Notes: generated by a model from the letters alone, not told the origin. Positions 22,770-33,512 are shown, counted from the stretch's first letter. The stretch: DNA of 64,000 nt from Cellvibrio sp. OA-2007 (GCF_000953825.1 NZ_BBUL01000093.1:124001-188000), one strand, 5' to 3'. Numbers and translations are program-made.

Positions 22770-24464
22770 ATGAAACGCCTGACGACATTCAAAAAACAGC
22801 TTCTCAAAAAGACCGCTTTAGCCTTCATCACCTCCGCCATGATCGCGCCGGCGTTTGCCGGTTGGACGGTCAACGGCACCCAAGTGCTCGACCCTAACGG
22901 CAACAAGTTTGTGTTTCGCGGGGTCAACCACGCGCACAGTTGGTATACCGACCGCCTCACCCAGTCGTTAAAAGATATAGCCGCGACCGGTGCCAACTCG
23001 GTGCGTGTGGTGCTGAGCAACGGCACCCAGTGGACGCGCAACAACGGCGCCGATGTGACCAATGTGATCAATCAATGTAAAGCCAATAAACTCGTATGCG
23101 TGCTAGAAGTACACGACTCGACCGGCTATGGCGAAAGTGCTGCCGCGACCCATATGAGCCGCGCGACCGAATACTGGCTGAGCAGCGACATCAAGGCGGC
23201 CATTACCGGGCAGGAAGATTATGTGATTGTGAATATCGCCAACGAACCCTTTGGCAATGGCACCTCGGCAGCGACTTACACTGCCGATCACATCACTGCC
23301 ATTCGCGCACTGCGCAGTGGTGGTTTGACCCATATGCTGATGGTCGATGCAGCCAACTGGGGGCAGGATTGGCAAAACGCGATGCGCGATAATGCACCGA
23401 GCATTTTTGCTGCAGACACGCTGAAAAATACGATCTTTTCCGTACACATGTACGAGGTGTACGGCAACGCCAGCATTGTGCAGAGCTATATGAACAGCTT
23501 TCAAACCCGTGGTTTAGCGCTGGTAGTTGGGGAATTTGGCGCCGAACACGGCGGCAGCAATGTGGCGGAAGAGGCGATTTTGCAATACGCGCAGGATATG
23601 GGCATTGGCTATCTGGGCTGGAGCTGGTCGGGCAATGGCAGCTGCTGTGCGCAGTTGGACATAGTGAATAACTGGAATGCGGCGTCGCTCAGCACCTGGG
23701 GCAATTATCTGATCAACAGTACCAACGGGATCAAGGCTACCTCCAAATTAGCCACACATTTCACTGGTACCACCAGCAGCGCTGCCAGTAGCGCGCGCTC
23801 CAGCGTCGCCCCTAGCTCATCAGCACCTTCATCGGTAGCACCCAGCTCATCCAGCCGCTCCAGCACACCATCGTCGGTCGCCAGTGGCGGCACCTGTAAT
23901 TGGTATGGCAACCGCTACCCGATTTGCACCAGTACCGCGAGTGGCTGGGGTTGGGAAAATCAGCAGAGCTGTGTCGGTCGCACCAGCTGCGCCGCATTAC
24001 CCGCGCCCTACGGCATTGAGGGTGGCGCAACCTCCAGCGCCGCGCCTAGCTCTACGCCTGCATCGAGCAGCAGAAGCAGTGTCGCGCCCAGCTCCACGCC
24101 AGCGAGCAGTGTTGCACCCAGCTCAATTCCGGCATCGAGCAGAGCGGCAAGCAGCGCTGCAAATACCGGTGGCGTAAGCTGTACATATGTGGTGAGCAAT
24201 TCGTGGGGATCAGGTTTTACCGGCGCTATTCGCGTGACCAATACGGGCACCAGTAGCAAATCGGGCTGGACAGCAAGCTGGCAATATTCCGGTAGCAACC
24301 GCATTACCAGTTCATGGAATACCAGCCTCAGCGGCAGCAACCCCTACAGCGCAACTGGCGTGAGCTGGAATAGCACCATAGGCGCAGGGCAAACTGTTGA
24401 GTTTGGATTTCAGGGCAATACCAATGGCGGCAGTGTAGAAATGCCTGCAGTGACCTGCCGTTAA
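22770..24464 (+). CDS. Secreted GH5 (subfamily 8-like) beta-mannanase with CBM10-like and CBM2 modules
   Basis: The 564-residue protein has a signal peptide (cleavage after APAFA, about 30), then a GH5 barrel of the bacterial mannanase type: FRGVNHAHSWYTDR, E159 in IANEPFG as acid/base, HMYEVYG, and E255 in VVGEFGAEH as nucleophile. A poly-Ser linker leads to a compact Cys-rich domain (CNWYGNRYPICTSTASGWGW) of the CBM10 type, a second Ser-rich linker, and a C-terminal CBM2 (CTYVVSNSWGSGFTGAIRV to MPAVTC). The carbohydrate-binding modules target crystalline cellulose, keeping the mannanase on plant walls. This modular plan is typical of Cellvibrio enzymes. The linkers are tandem SS(V/T)APSS repeats. 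Confidence 0.9.
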   Translation: MKRLTTFKKQLLKKTALAFITSAMIAPAFAGWTVNGTQVLDPNGNKFVFRGVNHAHSWYTDRLTQSLKDIAATGANSVRVVLSNGTQWTRNNGADVTNVINQCKANKLVCVLEVHDSTGYGESAAATHMSRATEYWLSSDIKAAITGQEDYVIVNIANEPFGNGTSAATYTADHITAIRALRSGGLTHMLMVDAANWGQDWQNAMRDNAPSIFAADTLKNTIFSVHMYEVYGNASIVQSYMNSFQTRGLALVVGEFGAEHGGSNVAEEAILQYAQDMGIGYLGWSWSGNGSCCAQLDIVNNWNAASLSTWGNYLINSTNGIKATSKLATHFTGTTSSAASSARSSVAPSSSAPSSVAPSSSSRSSTPSSVASGGTCNWYGNRYPICTSTASGWGWENQQSCVGRTSCAALPAPYGIEGGATSSAAPSSTPASSSRSSVAPSSTPASSVAPSSIPASSRAASSAANTGGVSCTYVVSNSWGSGFTGAIRVTNTGTSSKSGWTASWQYSGSNRITSSWNTSLSGSNPYSATGVSWNSTIGAGQTVEFGFQGNTNGGSVEMPAVTCR

Positions 24465-24518
24465 TTAAACTCTCTAATACTTGCTCGCGGGAATGACGAT
24501 GACCTACGGAAATAGGGA

Positions 24519-24595
24519 GTCGTCATCCTCGCGCAGCGGGGATCCATGATCAACATCAAGAGCAACAACTGGACTCCCGCAAGCGGGAGTGACGA
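24519..24595. repeat. GTCGTCATCC inverted-repeat element
   Basis: GTCGTCATCCTCGCGCAGCG at the left and ACTCCCGCAAGCGGGAGTGA at the right, ending GTGACGA, form an element with inverted ends between the convergent mannanase and algR-like genes. It matches the third unit of 17366-17517 and resembles 50744-50820. Confidence 0.75.
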
Positions 24596-24652
24596 TAAAT
24601 ATCGGAAGTGAATAATATGCGAGGGATTTTTAGCGAGAAAATTAAACCATCA

Positions 24653-25393
24653 TCACAACACTTTTAATAATTCTTTTAAGTTGCTCACATGGCGACGACT
24701 AATCACGGGGCGCAACTCTATATCCGCCAAGCGCACTTGATACTGTCCCTGCGCATTGCGCTCCAGCGCTTCAATATGCTTGATCGACACCAGCGAGTTG
24801 CGATGAATCCGCACAAAACGCCCGCTAAATTCTTCTTCCAATTCCTTCAGGGTTTCGTCAAGCAATTGCTCACCGGTGCGATGATAGACGGTGACATATT
24901 TGTGATCCGCAAGAAAATAACGCACATCTTCCAGCGCGATAAGCTCTACGCCGCGGCGCGTTTTGGCGGAGATGTGGGTGCGCTGATTATCGGTTTGCGG
25001 CGCATTATCTTTTTGCGCCGCCACACGCTGGATTTTGTTGAGTTTGCTCGCCTTGTCCAACACCTGTAACAGCTGCTCGGCTTTCACTGGCTTGAGTAAA
25101 TAACCCACGGCGTTAGTGCCAAAGGCATCCAATGCGTATTGATCAAACGCAGTGCAAAAAATCACTGCAGGTGCATCATCCAACTCGGCAATATCCTGCG
25201 CGAGGCTCAAGCCGTCGCGACCGGGCATACGAATATCCAGCAGCACTATATCCGGGTCATATTGAGTGATGGCGACCAGCGCATCTTCGGCATTATCTGC
25301 CTCGGCAACCACCGTAAATCCTTCGATTTTTTCCACCATGCGCAGCAGGCGCTGCCGGGCGAGGCTTTCATCATCAACAATTAAAATATCCAT
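24653..25393 (-). CDS. algR: LytTR response regulator, AlgR-like
   Basis: A 246-residue regulator with a receiver domain (DD at 7-8, phospho-acceptor Asp in DIVLLDIRMPG, Lys in YLLKPVKAEQ) and a C-terminal LytTR DNA-binding domain (DVRYFLADHKYVTVYHRTGE, FVRIHRNSLVSIKHIEALER). In pseudomonads the AlgR orthologue controls alginate, twitching and virulence genes. Here it is encoded just downstream of its sensor kinase gene on the same strand, 72 bp apart. Assignment to AlgR rather than another LytTR regulator rests on the AlgZ-like partner and the adjacent argH, the same neighbour as in Pseudomonas. Confidence 0.85.
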   Translation of the reverse strand: MDILIVDDESLARQRLLRMVEKIEGFTVVAEADNAEDALVAITQYDPDIVLLDIRMPGRDGLSLAQDIAELDDAPAVIFCTAFDQYALDAFGTNAVGYLLKPVKAEQLLQVLDKASKLNKIQRVAAQKDNAPQTDNQRTHISAKTRRGVELIALEDVRYFLADHKYVTVYHRTGEQLLDETLKELEEEFSGRFVRIHRNSLVSIKHIEALERNAQGQYQVRLADIELRPVISRRHVSNLKELLKVL

Positions 25394-25465
25394 CGTTATT
25401 GTCTCTGGCTTTTTTGTAGTAAACGCGTTCTTATTTATTTGCGCCTGGTATCGATTTTAATTTGA

Positions 25466-26581
25466 TTACAACGTTAAAGGACAAAAAATATAAGTGGTAA
25501 ACACACCGTTTTCAGCGCTGCTGGATAAGCGCGCTGCGGTGCCAAAGTGCGCGGTCAAGCGGCGGCGAATATTGTCCAGCGCCATGCGGTTATGGCGCGC
25601 CGAGGCGTCATTTTGGTGATTATTTTTTTTCACCAACAGATAAGGATTGCTAATCACTATGCTGAGCTGTTTGTCGTTTTGCGACACTCGAATAGTAATT
25701 TTTCCACCTTTGGGCAGCGGCTCTACGCCGTGGAAAATCGCATTCTCTACCAGCGGCTGCATCATCAAACTGGGGATTTTAAGCTCTTTATTGTAGCTGC
25801 CAATTTGCCATTCCAACTGCAAGCGGCGCCCCAAACGCAATTGTTCTATATCCAAATAGTGTTTGCACAACGCCAATTCCCGCTCCAGTGGAATCAATGT
25901 AGGCTCAGCAAGACTGGCGCGAAACAATGCCGATAAATCTTCTACCACGCGCTCGGCGGTATCCGGATCAGTCGCAATTAAACTGGCGATCGAATTCATA
26001 CTATTAAATAAAAAATGCGGGCGAATGCGCGATTGCAGCGCCTGAATCCGCGCGTGCATTTCGGCCTGCTGCTGATTGCGCAACTGCTGCTGCAAATATA
26101 AATAGCGCAATAAAATGCCCGATAAAATCGCCGCAATCACCATATTGTTAAGCAGCAGCCAACCGTCAAAATGAAATTCCTGATCGCCCGCAAATGCCAT
26201 ACCGCTTGCGCCATAAATAAGCCACTGCCCGGCGGCGCAGAGCACCAAAGTGATGCCCAACACCAGCGCATAACTCACACTGCCCGCGCGCACATGATTC
26301 TGCCTGCCCAGCCAAAAACGCAGGCGACACAGCGCCACCGCACTGAATACCACAATCCATTGCACCTGCACTGAGATGAATGCGAGCTTGTCCCAGTTAA
26401 AATGTTGCAGACCGGATGACCCGCTAATAGTGAGCAACACGGCCAGCAACTCCGCCACCAATACCAGTAAGAAAACCGACTGGCTGCTGCACAAATCCGG
26501 CAAAAACGGATTGGCAGGCTCGGTGCGCGGCACGCCATTTTTGGATTTGGCCTTGGTTTTGTCGGATGCGGGTGCTTTCAT
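25466..26581 (-). CDS. AlgZ/FimS-like sensor histidine kinase
   Basis: I use the ATG at 26581; the frame is open to 26704 but that would run over the argH promoter region. The 371-residue protein has about four membrane segments in its first 190 residues, then a LytS-type kinase domain with the phospho-accepting His in IRPHFLFNSMNSIASLI and the ATP site in MMQPLVENAIFHGVEPLP. The C-terminal part ends ALDNIRRRLTAHFG, normal for the family. It pairs with the AlgR-like regulator downstream and is divergent from argH. Confidence 0.83.
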   Translation of the reverse strand: MKAPASDKTKAKSKNGVPRTEPANPFLPDLCSSQSVFLLVLVAELLAVLLTISGSSGLQHFNWDKLAFISVQVQWIVVFSAVALCRLRFWLGRQNHVRAGSVSYALVLGITLVLCAAGQWLIYGASGMAFAGDQEFHFDGWLLLNNMVIAAILSGILLRYLYLQQQLRNQQQAEMHARIQALQSRIRPHFLFNSMNSIASLIATDPDTAERVVEDLSALFRASLAEPTLIPLERELALCKHYLDIEQLRLGRRLQLEWQIGSYNKELKIPSLMMQPLVENAIFHGVEPLPKGGKITIRVSQNDKQLSIVISNPYLLVKKNNHQNDASARHNRMALDNIRRRLTAHFGTAARLSSSAENGVFTTYIFCPLTL

Positions 26582-26730
26582 GGTGTTAACGCGGTTTCCA
26601 TTAATAGATCGCCGGGACGGTTTTTGAATAGGCATTGGGCTATAATGCGCGGCCTGTGGTGCCATGCTCAATGGTAGCCTAATCGCACCCGACATCTCTT
26701 TCATTCTTTCCAGTTTGTGGACACATGCTC

Positions 26731-28131
26731 ATGAGCCAAAACGATCAGCCCATCAAACCCTGGGGCGGCCGCTTCAGCGAAGCCACCGATGCCTTTGTCG
26801 AGCGTTTCACCGCTTCCGTCGACTTTGATAAACGCCTCTATCATCACGATATCAACGGCTCAATCGCCCACGCCACCATGCTCGCCAAAGTCGGTGTGCT
26901 CACTGACGCCGAGCGCGACCAGATCATCACTGGTTTGGAGGAGATACGCGCAGAAATCGTCGCCGGCAAATTTAACTGGTCGGTCAGTCTTGAAGATGTA
27001 CACATGAACATCGAAGCGGTACTCACCCAGCGCATCGGCATCACCGGTAAAAAGCTTCATACCGGACGCTCGCGCAACGATCAAGTGGCGACCGATATTC
27101 GCCTCTATTTACGCGACGAAATCGATGCTATCGCCAAAGAGCTGACCCGATTGCAACAGGGCTTGCTGCAAGTGGCAGAAGCCAATGCCGATACCATCAT
27201 GCCCGGCTTTACCCATTTGCAAACTGCCCAGCCAGTGACCTTTGGGCATCACTTGTTGGCCTGGTTTGAAATGTTGCAGCGCGATTATTCGCGGTTGATG
27301 GACTGCCGCGCACGGATGAATTATTTGCCGTTAGGCGCAGCTGCATTGGCCGGAACTACTTACCCGATCGACCGCACTTACACGGCGCAGCTATTGGGCT
27401 TTGAAGCGCCGACCGAGAACTCACTCGACTCCGTAAGCGACCGCGACTTCGCGATCGAATTCGCCGCTTTTGCCAGCGTTTTGATGATGCACTTGTCGCG
27501 CGCGAGCGAAGAGCTGGTGCTCTGGACTTCATCGCAATTCAGCTTTATCGATTTACCGGATCGTTTCTGCACCGGCTCCTCGATCATGCCGCAAAAGAAA
27601 AACCCTGACGTGCCGGAACTGGTGCGCGGCAAAACTGGCCGTGTATATGGTCACCTGACCGCACTGTTAACCCTGATGAAATCCCAGCCTTTGGCTTACA
27701 ACAAGGACAATCAGGAAGATAAAGAGCCGGTATTTGATGCCATCGATACCGTCAAAGACTGCCTGCGCGCCTTTGCCGATATGGTTCCGGCCATTCAGCC
27801 GCGCAAAGAGAAGATGTACGAAGCGGCCAAACGCGGCTTCTCCACTGCAACTGACTTGGCCGACTACTTGGTGCGCAAAGGTGTTCCTTTCCGCGACGCC
27901 CATGAGATTGTAGGCAAATCGGTAGGTTATGGCGTGCAATCGGGCAAAGACTTGTCGGAAATGACGCTGGCCGAGCTACAACAGTTCTCTACCGTGATCG
28001 AGCAGGATGTATTTGCGGTGTTGACGCTGGAGGGCTCGGTCGCCGCGCGCAACCATATAGGCGGCACCGCGCCAGCGCAGGTAAAAGCCGCCGTTGGGCG
28101 CGCCAAAGCCAGCTTGGAAAGCCGTCAGTAA
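26731..28131 (+). CDS. argH: Argininosuccinate lyase
   Basis: The 466-residue enzyme cleaves argininosuccinate to arginine and fumarate, the last step of arginine synthesis. The family signature [18 protein letters not shown] is complete, as are [15 protein letters not shown] and [16 protein letters not shown]. An ATG two codons earlier (26725) is possible. A TATAAT at 26641-26646 is the likely -10 of its promoter. The gene is divergent from algZ, the arrangement also found in Pseudomonas. It is the only gene of its transcript. Confidence 0.95.
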   Translation: MSQNDQPIKPWGGRFSEATDAFVERFTASVDFDKRLYHHDINGSIAHATMLAKVGVLTDAERDQIITGLEEIRAEIVAGKFNWSVSLEDVHMNIEAVLTQRIGITGKKLHTGRSRNDQVATDIRLYLRDEIDAIAKELTRLQQGLLQVAEANADTIMPGFTHLQTAQPVTFGHHLLAWFEMLQRDYSRLMDCRARMNYLPLGAAALAGTTYPIDRTYTAQLLGFEAPTENSLDSVSDRDFAIEFAAFASVLMMHLSRASEELVLWTSSQFSFIDLPDRFCTGSSIMPQKKNPDVPELVRGKTGRVYGHLTALLTLMKSQPLAYNKDNQEDKEPVFDAIDTVKDCLRAFADMVPAIQPRKEKMYEAAKRGFSTATDLADYLVRKGVPFRDAHEIVGKSVGYGVQSGKDLSEMTLAELQQFSTVIEQDVFAVLTLEGSVAARNHIGGTAPAQVKAAVGRAKASLESRQ

Positions 28132-28146
28132 CACCCTACTCCCTCG

Positions 28147-28176
28147 CCTCCCCCGCCCAAAAGGGGGAGGTGTTTG
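28147..28176 (+). terminator. Possible terminator after argH
   Basis: CCTCCCCC (28147-28154) pairs with GGGGGAGG (28163-28170), followed by TGTTTG. The stem is strong and the T-run weak. Confidence 0.5.
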
Positions 28177-28354
28177 CACCACACCACTCAGCTATTTCCC
28201 CTCGCTCCTGCCAGCCAATGTCGCTGTCGTCAAAATCGCTTTTATATTCCCGCTAACCACTGGTATTTACAGCAAAATAGACTAGCCTTTAGGTCTGGCA
28301 GTTTGTTTTTTGTCCAAGCAGGCTGAGCGCTTGAAAGGGACACAGGTAGGCACT

Positions 28355-30466
28355 ATGGGTAAAAAATCATTGCATTCAGGTGAAGCTGAAGAGGCACTGG
28401 CAGCCAAAATCCGGCAGCTAGAGGACGAGCTCGCCCGCCTGAATGACCGTGATATCCGCCACCGCTATGCGATGGAAGCCTCCAGCGATGGTTTGTGGGA
28501 TTGGAATCTACTAACCAATAAAATTTATTTCAGCCGCAGCTATTTGCGTATGCTCGGTTACGACTACGAAGAGTTGCCCGGTAACCTGGATACGCTGCGC
28601 GACTATTTTGTCCACCCAGATGATCTGGACAACATGCTCAGCGAATATCAGGCAGCGATTGATAACAATCGCGATTCACTGCAGTTGCAGCTGCGTATGT
28701 TGCACCGCGATGGCAGTGAAATATGGGTATTGTCAAAAGCCAAATTTTTTGAACCCGACCACAAGGGGCACCCCACTCGCTGCGTAGGTGTGAACACCAA
28801 TATCAACGATTTTATGGATGCGCGCGAAGAACTCGTTAGCGCCCATGCCCAAGCGGATTTAGCGAGCAAGACTAAAAGCGAATTTTTAGCTCGTATCAGC
28901 CATGAAATTCGCACCCCGATGAATGCGATTATCGGCATTGGGTATTTGCTCAATGACACCAAGCTGGATGAACAGCAACAAAGTTATCTCACCAGCATGA
29001 ATTCCGCGGCGGATTCGCTGCTACAAATCATCAACCAATTACTCGACTTCTCTAAAATTGAAGCGGGGCGAGTCATACTAGAACACGCCCATTTCGATCT
29101 TGATCAGCTATTTGAAAAAATTTCGCGCTTGTTTGAAATCAGTGCGCTGCACAAGTCTGTCAGCATTGTGTATGACATCAAACCCGATGTGCCGCGCTTT
29201 TTACGCGGCGACGCGTCGCGCCTCAGTCAAATTCTCGGCCATCTGATTGGCAATGCCTTCCAATACTCCAATACCAACCAAGTGCTGGTGCGTGTTCGCC
29301 GCCGCGCGCACAATGCCAAACAGGTCATGCTGGAGTTTACGGTTGAAGACAAAGGCTTGGGTATGACCGAAGAAAAACTGGCGCACATTAAAGAGCGGCT
29401 GGTATTCAATATAAATTCAAATGAACATGAAAAACATACCTATGGTCTGGGCATTTGCAGCCATTTAGTCCATTTAATGCAAGGTGACTTTAATATTGAT
29501 TCACACCTCAATAAAGGCTGCAAAGTTACGTTTAGCGCATCCTTTGAACGCAGCCATCTAGGTGAAAAAACCCTGGTCAATCACCCCCGCGATCTCAATA
29601 ATATTCGCACGCTCATTGTTGATGACAACAGTATTGCGCGCACTATTATTGCCAGTACCGCACGCAGTATTCATTTACAGGTTGATGAAATCGACAATCC
29701 GATTAGTGCCATAGAGCGTATTCGCCAAGCAGATAACCTCGGCCAACCCTATCACTTTGTTTTGCTCGATTACCGCATGCCCAATATGAACGGCTTGCAA
29801 CTGACAGGTTTAATAAAATCCGATCGCAGCTTAAAACACAAACCGCGAGTGTTTTTAATTTCCGCCTATCACCGTGACGAGATTTCCAATACCGATCCCA
29901 ATGCTATTTTGGTCGATGAATTCCTCAGCAAACCAGTCAGCGAATCGCGTCTGTTTGATGCCATTAGCCAAGCAATTGGCCGCGAGCAGTTTTTGCAAGA
30001 TCTTAGTCCGGAACTGACTAGTGCAGATGACACTTTAGCGCTGCTGGAAAATACTCATCTATTAATCGCCGAAGACAATGTCGTTAACCAGCAGGTGATT
30101 CGCGGCATACTAAAAAAGAAAAAGATTATTACGACTATCGCCGCCAATGGCATTGAAGCTCTGAAACTGCTGGAAAATAACAGCGACGTTTTTGATGCAA
30201 TTTTAATGGATTTGGAAATGCCGGAAATGGATGGTATAGAAGCAACACGACGAATCCGCGCCGGACAATTACGCACCAACAATCAACAGCAGGACATTCC
30301 CATTATCGCAGTCACTGCGCAAGCCATGCGCGGCGATCGCGAACGCTGCTTGGCGGCGGGCATGAACGGCTATTTATCCAAACCGGTTAACCCGGAATTA
30401 CTCTACACCACGCTCGCCGATATCTTACGCAAGAAAAAAATAACTCACCAAAATCCACAATCCTGA
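28355..30466 (+). CDS. PAS-containing hybrid sensor histidine kinase with two receiver domains
   Basis: Translation probably starts at the ATG at 28355; a TTG 15 codons upstream is in frame. The 703-residue product has a coiled-coil start, a PAS domain (MEASSDGLWDWNLLTNKIYF), a kinase core with intact H-box (LARISHEIRTPMNAIIG) and ATP site (GLGMTEEKL, YGLGI), then two receivers with Asp in VLLDYRMPNMNG and ILMDLEMPEMDG. There is no membrane span, so it should sense a cytoplasmic signal, and no phosphotransfer (HPt) domain is attached. Its stop is 5 bp before the start of cyaA, so the two are co-transcribed. Confidence 0.9.
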   Translation: MGKKSLHSGEAEEALAAKIRQLEDELARLNDRDIRHRYAMEASSDGLWDWNLLTNKIYFSRSYLRMLGYDYEELPGNLDTLRDYFVHPDDLDNMLSEYQAAIDNNRDSLQLQLRMLHRDGSEIWVLSKAKFFEPDHKGHPTRCVGVNTNINDFMDAREELVSAHAQADLASKTKSEFLARISHEIRTPMNAIIGIGYLLNDTKLDEQQQSYLTSMNSAADSLLQIINQLLDFSKIEAGRVILEHAHFDLDQLFEKISRLFEISALHKSVSIVYDIKPDVPRFLRGDASRLSQILGHLIGNAFQYSNTNQVLVRVRRRAHNAKQVMLEFTVEDKGLGMTEEKLAHIKERLVFNINSNEHEKHTYGLGICSHLVHLMQGDFNIDSHLNKGCKVTFSASFERSHLGEKTLVNHPRDLNNIRTLIVDDNSIARTIIASTARSIHLQVDEIDNPISAIERIRQADNLGQPYHFVLLDYRMPNMNGLQLTGLIKSDRSLKHKPRVFLISAYHRDEISNTDPNAILVDEFLSKPVSESRLFDAISQAIGREQFLQDLSPELTSADDTLALLENTHLLIAEDNVVNQQVIRGILKKKKIITTIAANGIEALKLLENNSDVFDAILMDLEMPEMDGIEATRRIRAGQLRTNNQQQDIPIIAVTAQAMRGDRERCLAAGMNGYLSKPVNPELLYTTLADILRKKKITHQNPQS

Positions 30467-30471
30467 GCCTT

Positions 30472-33400
30472 ATGTATTCTCGTTCGATTGATATACACGA
30501 TATTGATGAGGGTGTTGACCGCAAGCAACTCACACAACTCAAGCAACGCTTTCTGGATTTAAATACAAAGCGCTACACGCGCACCTGCGCGGCACTGACT
30601 GAGCGCCAACAACAATTTCTACAAGCGTTACCGCTCTTGTTTCATGTTAACCACCCGATGCTGCCCGGTTATATTTCTCACAGCACACCTGCAGGCATTT
30701 ATCAATACACACCCAATAATGACGAATTGCGTCTGGCAAAAATTCTGGCGCGCAGCTTTCAATACAATCGCGACCTTACTGAAAAACAACCCGCGATTGA
30801 TGCGCTTTTTGTGATGGGCAGTGTGGGCACTATTGCCCAAAGCGATTCAAGCGATTTGGATATATGGGTGTGCCACAGTCTCGACCAGAGCCATCCTTTT
30901 TTACCTGAACTAGAACGCAAGTGCCAACTGATTAGCCAGTGGGCCGCCGTGCAGATTCACTTGGAAGTACATTTCTTTTTAATGCGCAGCGATGAATTTT
31001 CTGGCCAACGCCGCCAATCACTAAGCAGCGAAGCCAGCGGCTCAGCGCAACATTTTTTATTGCTCGATGAATTTTATCGCACAGCCCTGTGGCTCGCCGG
31101 AAAATATCCACTCTGGTGGTTTATTCCCGCATCACAAGAACACAATTACAACAACTATCGCGATAAATTATTAGGTAAACGTTTTCTCAAACAGGAAGAT
31201 GTTATTGATTTTGGCGGTCTGCCCACTATTCCCACCAATGAATTTATCGGAGCAGGAATTTGGCAACTATATAAAGCGATTGAATCACCTTACAAGTCCG
31301 TTTTAAAACTACTGCTATTGGAAGTTTATGCTAGCAGCGAGTTAAATAATGAACACGCCAGCCATACGCAAACACTTGCCACAGATACATCATCAGGTAT
31401 TAACCTATATCAAGACAGCATCAATGCAGCGCTTAGCCGACAAGAAGATACAACGAGCGCGATTGAACAAAACCAACCTCTCACCAGCGAGCCCTTGGCG
31501 CTCAGTTTTAAACGCGCACTTTACGCGCAAGAGCCAGATGCCGATACACTAGACCCTTATGTAATGGTGTATCGCCACATTGAGCAATATTTACAACAAC
31601 ACCATCAATTGCAGCGGCTGGATCTGGTGCGCCGCTGTTTTTATTTTAAAGTGAATAAACCTCTGTCGCGCACCAATCGCCAACCTAACAAGTCCTGGCA
31701 GCGAAAATTATTGGAGCAGCTAGTAAAAGATTGGCACTGGTCATCTCACCAATTGCATATGCTCGATAACCGCGCCTACTGGAAAGCTCCCCACGTGATT
31801 GCCGAGCGCGCGCTGTTAGTCAATGAACTCAACCATAGTTACCGCTTGCTGAATGAGTTAAATAAACACCAACAGCATGATATAGCCATCAGCAGCGATG
31901 AAATAAATATTCTCGGGCGAAAACTGCACGCGGCATTTGAGCGCAAGGCGGGAAAAATTGAATGGATTAACCCCGGCATATCGCGGGATTTAAGTGAAGA
32001 CAACCTGTGTTTTATTCGCGAAGAGAACGATAGCGGCGAAAGCTGGCAAGTTGTACGGGGAAGCCAACATGATTTAGCACTGCGCAATATAGATGTAGAC
32101 CCAATCAAACGGTCGCGCAGTTTATTGGAACTGCTGTTCTGGTGCCATGCAAACGAAATTTTAGCGAGTCACACCAAAGTCGATATTATTGGCCGGGATT
32201 TTTTCCTAAGTGCCAATCAAAAGCAGCAACTTATTCAAGCAATACAACAGTGGTTACCCGTGCCACTGGCAGTTGATCATCAACAATTTACCCGCGCTGC
32301 AGCTATCGAAAAACTTTTAATCATCGTCAACACCGGCGTTGAACCACAAGCGGATCTGCATAAAAAGGGTATGCAAATGCTCAGCAGCCAAAACGATGCC
32401 CTTGGCTATAGCGGCTTGCGTGAAAACTTGATGATTAGTGCCGATATTATTCAACTTAACTCCTGGGGCGAATTAATTTGCCGCCACTACCCAGTGGATG
32501 CATTAATTAATTGCCTGCAACATTATTTCCGTTTATTTCCACCGGGCAAACAATTTAGCTTGCCCGAGTTGAGTGTGCGCTGCTTTAGCAGTGGCCAAGG
32601 CAACAACATCACCCAGCGATTGACCGAATTGTGGCGCGACTTAATTAGCTGCTATTACTCCGGCACCCATCCACGCAGCTGCCGTTATATTTTAGAAATG
32701 GGCGATGAGTATTTACTACTGCAATTTGTACAACAGCAACTGCAAATACAGCGTTTTAAACACTACGATAAACTATTAGAAAAATTAGCTCAGGCACAAA
32801 CTGATTTCAGCCCCATAGTGATTGATCGCTATGGCCTGCGCGATAAACCTTTGCGCATTATTTGCGCGCAGATCAAACAGCGCGGCATCTATGTTTTTTA
32901 TCAACTGGAACATGGCCGGGCACGCATAACCATTGTTGATGAAAAAGGTTCAGTATTTACCACACACACCGAATACCACAACCAACAGACACTGCTGCGC
33001 CCACTGATTAATTTTATTAATGCCGCAATGCGGCGCCAATTATTAGATGGCGACAACAGCGGCACACTGCCCGACAGTAAAGATATTGCCATCTACGAAC
33101 TGGTCGGCAATATAAAACAGCAGCAAGGCCATGCCGAGCGCAGGCAACTACAAAGTGATTTAAGCCAACTGCATTTTATTAATATCAAAGCAATTGCCGA
33201 AATAGATGCAGAGCAACGTTTGCGCTTTACCATTTTTTGCAACGAACAAGAATTTTCTGCATTGGCCTATGGCAATAAATTATTTAGCGCAGTAGCAAGT
33301 TATATTATCGGTCGTCGCCAGCATGGTGAACGCTACCCCTGCTACATTACCGATCTCGACCTATCCCTCTGCCACGAGACCATAGCACAGCAAACTGGTG

Positions 33401-33474
33401 TGCAACTTGGCCACTATTTACAACTCAAAGCCGAGCTGGAAAACAAACTAAATACCGCACTCAGTGTTTTATAA
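30472..33474 (+). CDS. cyaA: Class I adenylate cyclase
   Basis: The 1000-residue protein is the enterobacterial-type (class I) cyclase that makes cAMP from ATP. The catalytic nucleotidyl-transferase region is at the N-terminus: FVMGSVGTIAQSDSSDLDIW with the metal-binding pair D128 and D130, followed by LEVHFFLM and the conserved KWWF-like PLWWFIPASQE. The C-terminal half is the regulatory region. It is somewhat longer than the E. coli enzyme (848 residues), as usual in Pseudomonas-like bacteria. It follows the hybrid kinase gene by 5 bp, an association that could link cAMP production to a two-component signal. Confidence 0.93.
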   Translation: MYSRSIDIHDIDEGVDRKQLTQLKQRFLDLNTKRYTRTCAALTERQQQFLQALPLLFHVNHPMLPGYISHSTPAGIYQYTPNNDELRLAKILARSFQYNRDLTEKQPAIDALFVMGSVGTIAQSDSSDLDIWVCHSLDQSHPFLPELERKCQLISQWAAVQIHLEVHFFLMRSDEFSGQRRQSLSSEASGSAQHFLLLDEFYRTALWLAGKYPLWWFIPASQEHNYNNYRDKLLGKRFLKQEDVIDFGGLPTIPTNEFIGAGIWQLYKAIESPYKSVLKLLLLEVYASSELNNEHASHTQTLATDTSSGINLYQDSINAALSRQEDTTSAIEQNQPLTSEPLALSFKRALYAQEPDADTLDPYVMVYRHIEQYLQQHHQLQRLDLVRRCFYFKVNKPLSRTNRQPNKSWQRKLLEQLVKDWHWSSHQLHMLDNRAYWKAPHVIAERALLVNELNHSYRLLNELNKHQQHDIAISSDEINILGRKLHAAFERKAGKIEWINPGISRDLSEDNLCFIREENDSGESWQVVRGSQHDLALRNIDVDPIKRSRSLLELLFWCHANEILASHTKVDIIGRDFFLSANQKQQLIQAIQQWLPVPLAVDHQQFTRAAAIEKLLIIVNTGVEPQADLHKKGMQMLSSQNDALGYSGLRENLMISADIIQLNSWGELICRHYPVDALINCLQHYFRLFPPGKQFSLPELSVRCFSSGQGNNITQRLTELWRDLISCYYSGTHPRSCRYILEMGDEYLLLQFVQQQLQIQRFKHYDKLLEKLAQAQTDFSPIVIDRYGLRDKPLRIICAQIKQRGIYVFYQLEHGRARITIVDEKGSVFTTHTEYHNQQTLLRPLINFINAAMRRQLLDGDNSGTLPDSKDIAIYELVGNIKQQQGHAERRQLQSDLSQLHFINIKAIAEIDAEQRLRFTIFCNEQEFSALAYGNKLFSAVASYIIGRRQHGERYPCYITDLDLSLCHETIAQQTGVQLGHYLQLKAELENKLNTALSVL

Positions 33475-33512
33475 AAACCACCTTGGCCAGTTCAACACTA
33501 ATAAATAGGCTT

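Noticed and set aside
23770-24170. Repeated Ser/Ala/Pro codons that look like a DNA repeat array
   Set aside because: They encode the poly-Ser linkers of the mannanase and are not a CRISPR or mobile element.
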